Source of the DNA: Staphylococcus pseudoxylosus
GTDB taxonomy: Bacteria; Bacillota; Bacilli; Staphylococcales; Staphylococcaceae
Length of the DNA stretch: 64,000 nt
Direction: 5' to 3'
NCBI RefSeq assembly: GCF_003697915.1
Contig: NZ_RCVN01000002.1
Coordinates: 124,001-188,000 of the forward strand
How positions within the stretch are numbered: position 1 is the stretch's first letter; every line of letters begins with the position of its first letter. The notes under the pieces were generated by a model. The model saw nothing but the letters and a program-made list of their open reading frames with translations. It ran no database searches and was not told the DNA's origin. This document shows positions 1 to 9,769 of the stretch, piece after piece. Made by a program: the position numbers and the translations under genes.

Positions 1-114
1 TACAAAATCAGTCTTTCTACCTATGTATTAATATTTGATATTTGAGATTGATATTTGTTAATATTTTACCTTGTATAAAAATATAGAGAAAATTTTAAAA
101 AAAGAGGGAACATA

Positions 115-2277
115 ATGAAGTCCATTTCAGTCATAGTGACTTATTACAACTCAGAAGATTATATCGAAAGATGTTTGAGTAGTCTTAAAAAGCAAAGATT
201 CCAAGATTTTGAACTCATTTTAGTTAATGATGGTTCAACTGATAATTCTAAAGAAATTGCGACAGCAACTACTAAAGAATGGGATATCCCCATTAAAGTA
301 ATAGATTTACCACATAATACTGGCCATGCACACGCTAGAAACATTGGTCTTAAAGAAGTTGAATCACCTTACTTCATTTTTATTGATTCGGATGATTACC
401 TAGCTTCTTATGCTTTATCATTTTATATGAAGAAATTGAATAGTTTTGATGCTTTAATTGCGCCGATTCATTCTTTTACTTTAGATATTCCTCAGTACGT
501 TGATCAAAATTTAGTGCGTACAGAATATTTAAATACAAAAACAAAATCAAACCAATTTTTACGTAAGCAAACGGTTTGTAACATTATTTTCAAAACGGCG
601 ATTGCACGTGGGCATAATCTACAATTTAACGAAGATTTAAATATCTTTGTTGATTGGTCATTTATATTAGAATTCATTAAATATGCTAACGACTTCGTGC
701 GTATCAGCCGATTCCCTTTCTATATTAAAGGGGAAATCTATGATCCATTTTTAAAACCAGCATTATCACAACAAGACTTTGGCATTATATTTAATGATTA
801 CGTCTATAGTTTCTCAGATTCTGTTAAACGCGCACCACTAAAAGAAAACAAGATATTCATTAAAAATAAAATGAAAAACTTGTTCAAACGTTCTTTTGAA
901 CCATCACTGAGAAAACTACCTGAACGTTACGAAAACAATAGTGAATTACTACCAAAAGTAACGCGCGAATTATTACCTACCATATTTAAAAATGAAAAAC
1001 CATTATTTATGATCGAATCATTAATGCTTATGTTCAACAAACGCAATTTTGCTTTTAAAGTGAACCAATTTAGAAAGCAAGCACGTTTAGTTAAAAATAT
1101 TGTTTTACGTAGAAAAAATAAACACCGCGCACTGTATCAGTTAACAGACAGTGAAGATAAAGTGAAGTCAAATAGAATCGTATTTGAAAGCTTTGGTGGT
1201 AAAAATTATAGTGATAGTCCTAAATATATTTACGAATATATGATGAAACATCACCCAAATTATGAATTTATATGGGTCTTCAAAAACCCTTCGAAAGTTC
1301 AATTACCTGGATCGGCTAAAAAAGTTAAAAAAGGGTCTAAAGCATATTATGAGGCTTATTCAACAGCTAAATATTGGGTAACTAACGCAAGACTACCTTT
1401 ATATCTAAATAAAAAGCCTAACCAAGTTTATATTCAAAATTGGCATGGTACACCTTTGAAACGTCTGGCAAATGATATGAAAGTAATTCGTATGCCTGGA
1501 ACAACAACTGATAATTACAAACGTAATTTCAGAGAAGAAACGAGCCGTTGGGATTATCTTGTTTCACCTAATGCTTATTCATCTAAAATATTCGAAACTG
1601 CTTTTTGGATGAATCCAGAACAAATTCTTGAAATTGGATACCCAAGAAATGATGTGTTGGTGAATCACGCAAACGACAAAGCATATATTCAACAAATTAA
1701 AGAAAATCTAAACTTACCTGCAGATAAGAAAGTTATTATGTATGCGCCAACGTGGAGAGACGATGAATTCGTCAAAAAAGGTAAATATCTATTCAACTTA
1801 CAAATTGACTTAGATAATTTACAAGCGCAATTAGGCGATGACTATGTCGTATTACTAAGAATGCATTATCTTATTTCTAATGCATTGGATTTACGTGGTT
1901 ATGAAGACTTTGCAATTGATGTGTCAAACTATAGTGATATCTCTGAATTGTATTTAATTTCAGATTGTCTTATTACAGATTATTCATCTGTAATGTTTGA
2001 TTATGGCGTACTTAAGAGACCACAGTTCTTCTTTGCTTATGATTTAGATAAATATGGACAAGACTTACGTGGTTTCTATCTTGATTATCACAAAGATTTA
2101 CCTGGTCCTATCCACCAAGATGCTTACCAGTTAACAGAAGAGCTAAAAAACTTAGATCAAATAGCTATAGATTATAAAGATAAAATTGATAAATTCTATA
2201 ATGACTTCTGTTCATTAGAAAAAGGTAAAGGTTCTAAAGCAATTGCAGATTTAATTACAGGTAAAAAGCATGAGTAA
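115..2277 (+). CDS. Bifunctional GT2 glycosyltransferase / CDP-glycerol glycerophosphotransferase
   Basis: 720 aa. The N-terminal 300 residues or so form a GT-A family 2 glycosyltransferase: SVIVTYYNSEDYIERCL at the start, VNDGSTDNS near residue 40 and the metal-binding FIDSDDYL near residue 93. The C-terminal 370 residues or so match the TagF/TarF CDP-glycerol:glycerophosphotransferase family, with FESFGGKNYSDSPKYIYEY, QNWHGTPLKRL, MYAPTWRDD and LITDYSSVMFDYG. It probably builds or decorates a teichoic-acid-like polymer at the cytoplasmic membrane face. No transmembrane segment or signal peptide is visible. An AGAGGGA ribosome site precedes the ATG. The gene stands alone and ends at a strong terminator. 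The acceptor and sugar cannot be told from sequence. Confidence 0.85.
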   Translation: MKSISVIVTYYNSEDYIERCLSSLKKQRFQDFELILVNDGSTDNSKEIATATTKEWDIPIKVIDLPHNTGHAHARNIGLKEVESPYFIFIDSDDYLASYALSFYMKKLNSFDALIAPIHSFTLDIPQYVDQNLVRTEYLNTKTKSNQFLRKQTVCNIIFKTAIARGHNLQFNEDLNIFVDWSFILEFIKYANDFVRISRFPFYIKGEIYDPFLKPALSQQDFGIIFNDYVYSFSDSVKRAPLKENKIFIKNKMKNLFKRSFEPSLRKLPERYENNSELLPKVTRELLPTIFKNEKPLFMIESLMLMFNKRNFAFKVNQFRKQARLVKNIVLRRKNKHRALYQLTDSEDKVKSNRIVFESFGGKNYSDSPKYIYEYMMKHHPNYEFIWVFKNPSKVQLPGSAKKVKKGSKAYYEAYSTAKYWVTNARLPLYLNKKPNQVYIQNWHGTPLKRLANDMKVIRMPGTTTDNYKRNFREETSRWDYLVSPNAYSSKIFETAFWMNPEQILEIGYPRNDVLVNHANDKAYIQQIKENLNLPADKKVIMYAPTWRDDEFVKKGKYLFNLQIDLDNLQAQLGDDYVVLLRMHYLISNALDLRGYEDFAIDVSNYSDISELYLISDCLITDYSSVMFDYGVLKRPQFFFAYDLDKYGQDLRGFYLDYHKDLPGPIHQDAYQLTEELKNLDQIAIDYKDKIDKFYNDFCSLEKGKGSKAIADLITGKKHE

Positions 2278-2413
2278 TTTATTTTACCTTATTGCGTGAT
2301 AACAATCTAAATTTTAATTACAGTCATTTCATTTAGACTTAATGACTAAAAATCTAATAATAAATTAAAGAGAGCTATACTAATGCTTTTGCATAAGTTA
2401 CCTCTGAATAAAG

Positions 2414-2443
2414 AAAGAGCCTGGAAATGTCCGGGCTCTTTTT
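2414..2443 (+). terminator. Rho-independent terminator of the GT2/TagF gene
   Basis: An 11-bp stem AAAGAGCCTGG/CCGGGCTCTTT with one G-T pair and a 6-nt loop is followed by a T run. It lies 137 nt after the stop codon. Confidence 0.85.
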
Positions 2444-2517
2444 GTATTTCAATTTTTTATTTAACGATAAACCCTAAACACATAAAATTAGGTATTCATT
2501 TACTGCTAACATAATGA

Positions 2518-2553
2518 TTAAGACTGAGACAATTAAAATTGTCTCAGTCTTAA
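2518..2553 (-). terminator. Long perfect palindrome downstream of betA
   Basis: A perfect 17-bp inverted repeat, TTAAGACTGAGACAATT, is separated from its complement by only AA. It sits 31 nt beyond the betA stop and probably ends the betBA transcript, although no clear U run follows. Its GACTGAGACAA core resembles the hairpins seen after other genes in this window. Confidence 0.55.
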
Positions 2554-2584
2554 GATTATCTATATTAAACTAAATATCTAGTAT

Positions 2585-4267
2585 TTATTTAACTGTACCA
2601 GCGTCTTTATCATGTACACCATGACGATAGAAATCAATATATTCTGGTTCTAATGGTTTTTTACCACGAATGATATCAGAAGCTTTTTCTGCCATCATTA
2701 GTACTGGAGAATGGATATTACCATTTGTCGTGCGTGGCATTACCGAAGCATCCACCACTCGTAAATTCTCCATACCATGAACTTTGAATGTTTCTGGATC
2801 TACCACAGACATTTCATCTGAAGCCGGACCCATTCTACAACTACATGATGGGTGTAGCGCAGTTTCACCATCACGTTTTACCCACTCTATAATCTCTTCA
2901 TCCGTTTGTACTTCAGGTCCTGGTGAAATTTCTCCACCATTAAATGGATCTAATGCTTTTTGTTTCAAGATATTTCTAGCTACTTTAATTGCTTCAACCC
3001 ACTCGCGCTTATCTTCTTCAGTAGATAAGTAGTTGAATACAAATTCAGGTTTTTCAAACGGGTCTTTTGATTTAATTTTCAAGTGACCACGAGAGTTTGA
3101 ATACATAGGTCCAACATGCACTTGGTACCCATGAGCAGCTGGCGCTTTCGTACCATCGTATCTTACTGCTATTGGCAAGAAGTGGAACATTAAGTTTGGA
3201 TAATCTACATCTTCATTAGAACGAACGAATCCGCCACCTTCAAAGTGATTTGATGCTGCAGCACCTTTACGTCCTAATATCCATTGTAAACCAATAAATG
3301 GCATCTTCAATTTATTTAAACTTGGTTGCATTGATACTGGTTGTTTACATGCATGTTGCACATAAACTTCTAAATGATCTTCAAAGTTTTCACCAACACC
3401 TGGTAAGTGAATACGAGGTTCAATGCCTAATGAACGTAAGTGTTCAGAATCACCTATTCCTGATAATTGTAATAATTGCGGTGAGTTAATTGCACCACCA
3501 GATAAGATAACTTCTTTGGCATTTACTGTATGCTCTTTACCATTTTTCTTAAATGTAACGCCTGTCACTTTATTACCTTCAAAGTTTAATTTAGTAACAA
3601 AGGCACGTGTTTGTACTTCTAAGTTTTTACGTTTCATCGCTGGATGTAAATACGCTCTAGAAGCCGATACACGACGTCCATTATGCACTTGGCTGTCAAA
3701 TGGTCCAAATCCTTCTTGACGGAAACCATTTACATCGGGTGTTTTATTATAACCTGCCTCTACGCCTGCATCGAAAAATGCCTGGAATAATGGGTTATCA
3801 GCAGGACCACGTCTTAACTTGATTGGACCATGATGTCCACGGTAAGGATCATCTTTAGTAGAACCAAATGTTGTTTCTAGTCGTTTGAAATACGGTAAAC
3901 AATGTGCAAAATCCCATGAATCCATACCTTCAGGTTTAGCCCATTTTTCATAATCCATCGGGTTACCTCTTTGGTAAATCATACCGTTAATTGAACTTGA
4001 ACCACCTAAAACTTTACCACGTGCATGACCAACTTTACGGCCACCCATATGCGGTTCTGGTGTCGTTTCATAAATCCAATCATATAATTTATTTCCAGCC
4101 GGATACATTAAAGCTGCTGGCATTTGTATTAATAAGTCCCATGGGTAATCACTACGTCCCGCTTCCAAAACAAGTACATTATTTGATACGTCCTCACTTA
4201 AACGGCCACCTAGTACTGAACCAGCGCTACCGCCACCTATGATGATATAATCATATGATTCTTTCAT
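2585..4267 (-). CDS. betA: Choline dehydrogenase, GMC oxidoreductase family
   Basis: 560 aa, close to E. coli BetA (556). It should oxidise choline to betaine aldehyde with FAD. The dinucleotide-binding motif [18 protein letters not shown] lies at residues 8-25. GMC signatures follow: [19 protein letters not shown], then [15 protein letters not shown], and near the C-terminus [10 protein letters not shown] and [14 protein letters not shown] with the active-site histidines. AGGAGG lies upstream of the ATG. It follows betB by 68 nt on the same strand, so the two are probably cotranscribed. S. xylosus names this gene cudB. The product glycine betaine is an osmoprotectant. Confidence 0.95.
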   Translation of the reverse strand: MKESYDYIIIGGGSAGSVLGGRLSEDVSNNVLVLEAGRSDYPWDLLIQMPAALMYPAGNKLYDWIYETTPEPHMGGRKVGHARGKVLGGSSSINGMIYQRGNPMDYEKWAKPEGMDSWDFAHCLPYFKRLETTFGSTKDDPYRGHHGPIKLRRGPADNPLFQAFFDAGVEAGYNKTPDVNGFRQEGFGPFDSQVHNGRRVSASRAYLHPAMKRKNLEVQTRAFVTKLNFEGNKVTGVTFKKNGKEHTVNAKEVILSGGAINSPQLLQLSGIGDSEHLRSLGIEPRIHLPGVGENFEDHLEVYVQHACKQPVSMQPSLNKLKMPFIGLQWILGRKGAAASNHFEGGGFVRSNEDVDYPNLMFHFLPIAVRYDGTKAPAAHGYQVHVGPMYSNSRGHLKIKSKDPFEKPEFVFNYLSTEEDKREWVEAIKVARNILKQKALDPFNGGEISPGPEVQTDEEIIEWVKRDGETALHPSCSCRMGPASDEMSVVDPETFKVHGMENLRVVDASVMPRTTNGNIHSPVLMMAEKASDIIRGKKPLEPEYIDFYRHGVHDKDAGTVK

Positions 4268-4335
4268 TGTTATACTGCCTCCTGAATTTATTAAATGTTA
4301 TTTAGCCTTCTTTATATATATATTTTATAATTTAG

Positions 4336-5829
4336 TTATGCTTTACCGAACCAATTGACTGGCTCTGGATTTGTATTACGTAAAATATGCTTTTCTTCTT
4401 GATATTCAGCTAATCCAGCTTTACCAAGCTCTCTACCAATACCTGATTGTTTATATCCACCCCATGGTGCTTGTGCGAAATATGGATGGAAATCGTTAAT
4501 CCAAACGGTACCCATTTTCAATTTATTTGCTACGCGTTCTGCTTTTCCAACATCATTTGTAAACACGCCACCTGCTAATCCGTAAATTGAATCGTTAGCA
4601 AGTTCGATTGCTTCTGCTTCAGTTGTGAAACTTTCAATCGTTACAACAGGGCCAAACACTTCTTCTTGTACAATACGCATTGACGTATCACAATCTGTAA
4701 TAACTGTTGGCTCAAAGAAGAAACCATCTTGTAAATCTTCACGTTCAGGGCGTTTACCACCAATTGCAATCGTTGCATTCTCTGATTTAGCAACTTCCAT
4801 ATAGTTTTCAATTTTTTCACGGTGTTCGGCTGAAATGACTGGTCCCATTTCTGTATCTTCGTCAAAACCGTTACCTAATTTAATATTTTTTATTCTTTCT
4901 ATAAGTGCTGCTTCAAATTTTTCTTTAATATCGTTATGCACGATAATTCTTGCTCCTGCAGAACAAACTTGACCTGCATGGAAAAATCCACCATTCAATG
5001 CTTGATCTACTGCTAAATCAAAGTCAGCATCATCAAATATAATATTTGGATTTTTACCGCCTAATTCTAAAGCAATATTTGTTACGTGATCTGCCGCATT
5101 TTTCATAATATGTTTACCTGTTTGAATACCACCGGTAAATGATACTAGATCCACTTCTTTATGTGATGATAGTGGCTCGCCTACTTCTGAACCTTTACCT
5201 AGTACAAGGTTAATTACACCTTGTGGGAAGCCTACTTCTTCCATCAATTCAAATACACGAATAGTTGTTAACGGAGTAATTTCACTCGGTTTCATGACTA
5301 ATGAACATCCTGAAGCTAATGCAGGTGCTATTTTCCAAGATGCTTGAAGTAAAGGATAATTCCACGGTGTGATTTGTGTAACGACACCAATTGGTTCTTT
5401 GATAACTTTACTTTCTGTATTTGGAATTGGTGAATCTATAATTTCACCGCCATCTTTGTCTGCTAGTCCAGCAAAGAAATTAAATACATTAGCAATATCG
5501 TCCATGTCAGCATAAGATTCTTCTAACGTCTTACCAGTGTCTAATGTTTCAAGTTTAGCTAATTCTTCACGATGCTTAACGATTAAGTCAGAGATTGCTC
5601 TCACTTTCTTACCGCGATTTTCACTTGTTTCGTTAGCCCATTCACCATCTTCAAATGCACGTCTAGCTGCTAATATTGCACGCTCGCTATCATCGGCTGT
5701 TCCTTCTGCAACTTCAAAAATCACTTCTTGATTAAATGGATTAATAATTTTTCTTGTTTCTTTATTTGAGCTTTCAACCCACTCACCATCAATAAATTGA
5801 CGGCGAGATAAATTTTTTACAAGTTCCAT
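4336..5829 (-). CDS. betB: Betaine aldehyde dehydrogenase
   Basis: 497 aa, NAD(P)-dependent aldehyde dehydrogenase superfamily. The general base is Glu255 in LELGGKN and the nucleophile Cys289 in HAGQVCSAGARI. PWNYPLLQASWKIAPALASG and FTGGIQTGK are the cofactor-binding segments. It should convert betaine aldehyde to glycine betaine, the second step after BetA. It is first in the betBA unit, has a strong GGAGG site 7 nt before the ATG, and carries an inverted repeat in its 5' leader that probably binds CudC. It is called gbsA in Bacillus and cudA in S. xylosus. The family has many substrates; the assignment rests on betA and cudC next to it. Confidence 0.93.
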   Translation of the reverse strand: MELVKNLSRRQFIDGEWVESSNKETRKIINPFNQEVIFEVAEGTADDSERAILAARRAFEDGEWANETSENRGKKVRAISDLIVKHREELAKLETLDTGKTLEESYADMDDIANVFNFFAGLADKDGGEIIDSPIPNTESKVIKEPIGVVTQITPWNYPLLQASWKIAPALASGCSLVMKPSEITPLTTIRVFELMEEVGFPQGVINLVLGKGSEVGEPLSSHKEVDLVSFTGGIQTGKHIMKNAADHVTNIALELGGKNPNIIFDDADFDLAVDQALNGGFFHAGQVCSAGARIIVHNDIKEKFEAALIERIKNIKLGNGFDEDTEMGPVISAEHREKIENYMEVAKSENATIAIGGKRPEREDLQDGFFFEPTVITDCDTSMRIVQEEVFGPVVTIESFTTEAEAIELANDSIYGLAGGVFTNDVGKAERVANKLKMGTVWINDFHPYFAQAPWGGYKQSGIGRELGKAGLAEYQEEKHILRNTNPEPVNWFGKA

Positions 5830-5851
5830 TAAAATTACCTCCGTTAAGTTT

Positions 5852-5869
5852 GTTAAATTTTTATTTAAC
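5852..5869. promoter_or_regulatory. Probable CudC/GbsR operator in the betB leader
   Basis: GTTAAATTTTTATTTAAC is a perfect 7-bp inverted repeat with a 4-bp spacer. It lies just downstream of the predicted betB promoter, where a bound repressor could act as a roadblock. A near-identical 18-mer lies upstream of cudT. Confidence 0.6.
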
Positions 5870-5885
5870 GAATTTTATAGAGTTT

Positions 5886-5915
5886 ATGTTAGCATAGTAA
5901 TTGAAAGGGTGTCAA
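5886..5915 (-). promoter_or_regulatory. Predicted sigma-A promoter of betBA
   Basis: On the minus strand: a perfect -35 TTGACA (5910-5915), an 18-bp spacer and a -10 TAACAT (5886-5891) preceded by TGC as an extended -10. Predicted transcription starts near 5879, about 10 nt before the inverted repeat. Confidence 0.55.
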
Positions 5916-6028
5916 ACGAGTTCAAATATTACACACTCATTTTCAATTATTATCTAGTATCTATATTACTTAGATGAATTGTCTTTCCTTAATTTGAACT
6001 TAAAATTTTTTAATCGGAGGTGTACATA

Positions 6029-6589
6029 TTGGTACATTCTAACAACCCTGAAAATCAATTAGACGAAGCCAAAGATATTGTTATCAATGCCATTGGTGAG
6101 ACCATGGATTTATACGGTATCAATAGAAGCGTTGGAAATTTATTTGGTACTATGCTTTTCGAAGATAGTATGACGTTGGACGCAATGCGCGAACAGTTAC
6201 AAATGAGTAAGCCGAGTATGAGTGCTGGCGTTAAAAGGCTCCAAGAATTTGATATCGTAAAACAACAATTCACTCGTGGAAGTAGAAAACAGCATTTCAT
6301 AGCCGAAAAAGATTTCTTTAATTTCTTCAGAAATTTCTTCACTCGAAAATGGAGAAGAGAAATTGTCATTAACGCTGAAGCTGTCCATGATTCAGTTGCA
6401 ATTTTAGATAAAATCATTAATGATAAAAACGTTGATGCGGCTACTAAGAGTGAAGCAGTTGAAACTAAACAGCAACTCGTTGATACATTGCCTTATTATG
6501 AATGGTTAGATCAATTAAGTGATGCGCTTGAAAGTGGCGAAATCTTCAAATACTTCCCCATACCAGAAGAAACGCACAGAGAAGAATAA
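6029..6589 (+). CDS. cudC: GbsR/MarR-type transcriptional regulator of choline metabolism
   Basis: About 186 aa. A winged helix-turn-helix lies near residues 45-85 (SMTLDAMREQLQMSKPSMSAGVKRL) and a basic wing follows (QQFTRGSRKQHF). GbsR-family proteins sense choline and repress choline-uptake and betaine-synthesis genes. The gene is divergent from betBA and convergent with cudT, which fits that role. Start: GGAGG at 6016-6020 is 8 nt from TTG 6029. An in-frame GTG at 6020 overlaps the ribosome site and is unlikely. The gene ends before a strong bidirectional terminator shared with cudT. Confidence 0.88.
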   Translation: MVHSNNPENQLDEAKDIVINAIGETMDLYGINRSVGNLFGTMLFEDSMTLDAMREQLQMSKPSMSAGVKRLQEFDIVKQQFTRGSRKQHFIAEKDFFNFFRNFFTRKWRREIVINAEAVHDSVAILDKIINDKNVDAATKSEAVETKQQLVDTLPYYEWLDQLSDALESGEIFKYFPIPEETHREE

Positions 6590-6725
6590 GTTTTCGGATT
6601 TATAAAAATAAAGATTCTATTACTTATTCTGTTAATGATTCACCTTCATTTTTGTCTTATATACTTAATTTAACCCTATTCGATAATATGTGGCGTTGCA
6701 TTCTCATTTAATTAATAAAATTATA

Positions 6726-6760
6726 AAAATAGCTGCCGACATGCTGTCGGCAGCTATTTT
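6726..6760. terminator. Bidirectional terminator between cudC and cudT
   Basis: AAAATAGCTGCCGACA pairs perfectly with TGTCGGCAGCTATTTT across a TGC loop. A and T tracts on both sides let it serve both convergent genes. Confidence 0.9.
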
Positions 6761-6765
6761 GCACT

Positions 6766-8388
6766 TTATAGATTGTCGTCTTCTTTTTTCTCTCTCACTT
6801 GCGTAATTCTTAATGAACGGCGTTCTACTTCTCTATATTTATCAGCACGGTGCTCCAGTTTGAGTCGATCTTCAGACAATGTCCTTAAGAAGGAAATCAT
6901 CATCATTACAAACACAACAAGTACTGGCACACTTGCTAATACGGAAGCTGTTTTCAATACATCTAATGCACGTTCACCACCTACTAACATTAGCGCAAAT
7001 GGTAACAAGCACAAAGCAAATGCCCAATATAAGCGATTTGCTTTTAATGGCTCACCAATCACTTTTTTCTGTGATGCTGCAGCTAAAATGTAGGAACCAG
7101 AGTCAAATGTTGTTGCTAAGAATAAGATTGCTGAAACCAAGAATAGCACGATAACCAAGTTTGGAAACGGTAAATGATGTAGTACTTCAATAATTGTTGC
7201 TTCAGTAGTATGCGTATTTAAGAATTCAATTACATTAAATTGACCACTTATTTGTAAATATACTGCATAGTTTCCAAAGATACCAAAGAATAACATACAG
7301 CCTAATGTTCCATATACTAGCGTACCTAAAACAAGTTCTTTTAGTGTACGACCTTTTGATATACGTGCAATAAATAATCCAATAAATGGTGCATAAACTA
7401 TCCACCATGCCCAATAAAATATGGTCCATTTTTGAGGGAACATTGTTTCTTCACGTCCCCCTATACCACCAAACGGTTCAATCCATGTAGCCATTTGGAA
7501 AAAGTTTTTAAACATATTACCCATACTAGTGATTGTTGTTTCCATTATAAATACGGTCGGACCTACAACTAATACAAATCCGAGTAATATAAATGACAAT
7601 ATTACGTTTCCATCACTTAAAACTTTAATACCTTTTTTCAACCCTGAATATGAACTATAAGCAAATATTGCTGTAATAACTAACAAAATAATGCTCTTCA
7701 TGAGCATATTATCTCCATCTATGCCTGTAAGACGCTCTATTCCTGCTGTAATCATCGGCACACCTAATGCTAATGATGTAGCTGCTCCGCCCAACAAACC
7801 AAAAATGAAGACAATATCAACTATTTTTCCGACAATACCATCTGTTTGTCCTTTTAATATAGGACGTAATGTCTGACTAATTTTATAAACTGGTTTATTT
7901 TTCACAAATACAAGATAACCAATACAAAGCGCCGGTAATACAAAGGTTGCCCATGCAATTGGCCCCCAGTGGAACATACCATACATAGTTGCATAATTAA
8001 GCGCACTATCTGTCATCCCTTTACCACCATGTGGAGGATCTTGATAATAAAATGCCCATTCAATGATACCCCAGTATAAAATATCAGAAGCAATACCAGC
8101 ACAAAACAGCATTGCAGCCCAACTAAAATTATTGAACTCAGGTTTATCTGTTGCTTTACCTAGAGTTACGTTTCCATATTTACCAAAAGCTATGTATAAT
8201 ACGAAAATCAATGTTGCTAAGCCAATTAGTAAATATATAGAACCTATTGAACTAGAAACAGCATCGTTCATTTTAGTAATAATATCTTGACTTGCTTTTG
8301 GAAAGACCATCATAGGAATTACTGCAATAAGTAAAATTATCGATGATCCTATAAAGGTCGTCCAATCCATGACTTTATTCTTTTCCAT
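6766..8388 (-). CDS. cudT: BCCT-family choline/betaine transporter
   Basis: 540 aa, 12 predicted membrane segments. The BCCT hallmark FYWAWWIVYAPFIGLFIARISKGRT is present (positions about 325-350), together with the aromatic segment CAGIASDILYWGIIEW near residue 95. It should import choline or a betaine with sodium or protons. Linkage to cudC, betB and betA makes choline the best guess. An AGGGGTG ribosome site precedes the ATG. The basic C-terminal tail (about residues 500-540) faces the cytoplasm and may sense osmolarity as in related carriers. A CudC-like operator lies about 210 nt upstream of the start. Confidence 0.9.
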   Translation of the reverse strand: MEKNKVMDWTTFIGSSIILLIAVIPMMVFPKASQDIITKMNDAVSSSIGSIYLLIGLATLIFVLYIAFGKYGNVTLGKATDKPEFNNFSWAAMLFCAGIASDILYWGIIEWAFYYQDPPHGGKGMTDSALNYATMYGMFHWGPIAWATFVLPALCIGYLVFVKNKPVYKISQTLRPILKGQTDGIVGKIVDIVFIFGLLGGAATSLALGVPMITAGIERLTGIDGDNMLMKSIILLVITAIFAYSSYSGLKKGIKVLSDGNVILSFILLGFVLVVGPTVFIMETTITSMGNMFKNFFQMATWIEPFGGIGGREETMFPQKWTIFYWAWWIVYAPFIGLFIARISKGRTLKELVLGTLVYGTLGCMLFFGIFGNYAVYLQISGQFNVIEFLNTHTTEATIIEVLHHLPFPNLVIVLFLVSAILFLATTFDSGSYILAAASQKKVIGEPLKANRLYWAFALCLLPFALMLVGGERALDVLKTASVLASVPVLVVFVMMMISFLRTLSEDRLKLEHRADKYREVERRSLRITQVREKKEDDNL

Positions 8389-8917
8389 TTTTGAACACCC
8401 CTGAATTTAGTTTTCTTAACTATGTATAAGTTGCTAAAATAAATAAATATTAGCAAAACAAAATATTAATTCACAAACATGAGCCTAACGAACTTTAAAT
8501 AATAATGCAAATTACATTCAAAAATACCTCCACCAAAATATGAATAATTATATAAAACAAACATTTGTCCATCATATAAAAATCGCCACAATCACAGTGT
8601 TAAGTTTAAATTTAACGTAATTAATGAATCTTACAATTTTACTATTTGGATATTTATACTATATTAATGCATAAATATTTGTTTTACTTTTTTTGTTTGA
8701 ATTCAAAAAAACAGAATTAATTATTATAAAAAAATTAAATTCTTAATACCTAAAAAAGTATAAAATCAATATTTTTTAATTAGATAAAATGAATGCCATT
8801 ATTGGCAATCATTTGCAAAATTTTAATGTTTTAATTCTCTTAACTCACTTTTTCGCTCAAATATTCTATAATAAGATAAGAAACTTTTGAGTCAAATAAA
8901 ATAAAGGAGTACTGCAA
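8389..8917. other. AT-rich intergenic region upstream of cudT and the methyltransferase
   Basis: 529 nt without a convincing gene. It must hold the cudT promoter (leftward) and the methyltransferase promoter (rightward). A TATAAT at 8867-8872 is a good -10 for the methyltransferase but has no clear -35. The inverted repeat at 8599-8616 is the only strong regulatory signal. Confidence 0.5.
8599..8616. promoter_or_regulatory. Probable CudC operator upstream of cudT
   Basis: GTTAAGTTTAAATTTAAC matches the betB-leader repeat GTTAAATTTTTATTTAAC at 15 of 18 positions, with identical half-site spacing. It has a single mismatch in its own symmetry. Confidence 0.55.
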
Positions 8918-9634
8918 ATGGGAAAATCACAAATTGTTAATTACTGGGATAAACGAGCTGGCTCTTTTGGCGAAAATAAACAAGCAGAATTAGAGAGTAA
9001 GCATGCATTAACCTGGATTGATGAAATCAATCAAATTGCCCCTATACATAAAGGGATGAAAATATTAGATATCGGTACTGGTGCTGGATTTTTAGCAATC
9101 TTATGCACTCAACACGGAGGAACAGTTACTGGTATAGATCTTTCACCAGAAATGATAGAACATGCTAAAGCAAATGCACAACACTTCAAACAAAATCTAG
9201 ATTTCAGGATTATGGACGCTGAAAATCTAGACTTTGAAGATGAAACATTTGATATTGTTATCTCAAGAAATGTAACTTGGCTCCTACCAAATACAAATGC
9301 TGCTTATAAAGAGTGGTTACGCGTATTAAAACCACAGGGTAAGCTGATAAATATTGATGCTGATTATGGTAAAGATTCATTTGAATCCTATAAATCGATT
9401 GGGTCAAATCATGCTCATGACACACTTGATAAAGATATGCTAGCAGAAAGCGAAGCTATTAAGCAGAGTATCCCAATTAATCATCACCCCCGACCACAAT
9501 ATGATATTCAAATACTTAAAGCATTAGGCTTTAATCATATACATCTTGATGAAGGCGTATATCATCGTATTTATAATGAGAAGGACGCTTTCTATAACCC
9601 AACACCTATATTTTTGATATCCGTTACAAAATAG
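8918..9634 (+). CDS. Class I SAM-dependent methyltransferase
   Basis: 238 aa. Motif I MKILDIGTGAGFLAI (about residues 47-61), the acidic ribose-binding VTGIDLSPEM and the downstream RIMDAENLDFEDETFDIVISRNV mark a Rossmann-fold Methyltransf_11/UbiE-type enzyme. No substrate-recognition domain is recognisable, and neighbours (cudT upstream, fda downstream) do not suggest one. AAAGGAGTACTGCAA precedes the ATG. It is a single-gene unit. Small-molecule methylation is likely; anything more would be a guess. Confidence 0.85.
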   Translation: MGKSQIVNYWDKRAGSFGENKQAELESKHALTWIDEINQIAPIHKGMKILDIGTGAGFLAILCTQHGGTVTGIDLSPEMIEHAKANAQHFKQNLDFRIMDAENLDFEDETFDIVISRNVTWLLPNTNAAYKEWLRVLKPQGKLINIDADYGKDSFESYKSIGSNHAHDTLDKDMLAESEAIKQSIPINHHPRPQYDIQILKALGFNHIHLDEGVYHRIYNEKDAFYNPTPIFLISVTK

Positions 9635-9769
9635 ATACAATTATTATTACGTATTTTTTATAATAGATAGAATTTTTATTATATTCTGTTATACAAGGTG
9701 CCTACAACTTGCGTTTCAGACAGTTTTTTATCATACTATTAATTGAATAAAGTAAAAGGAGTGGTAAGA

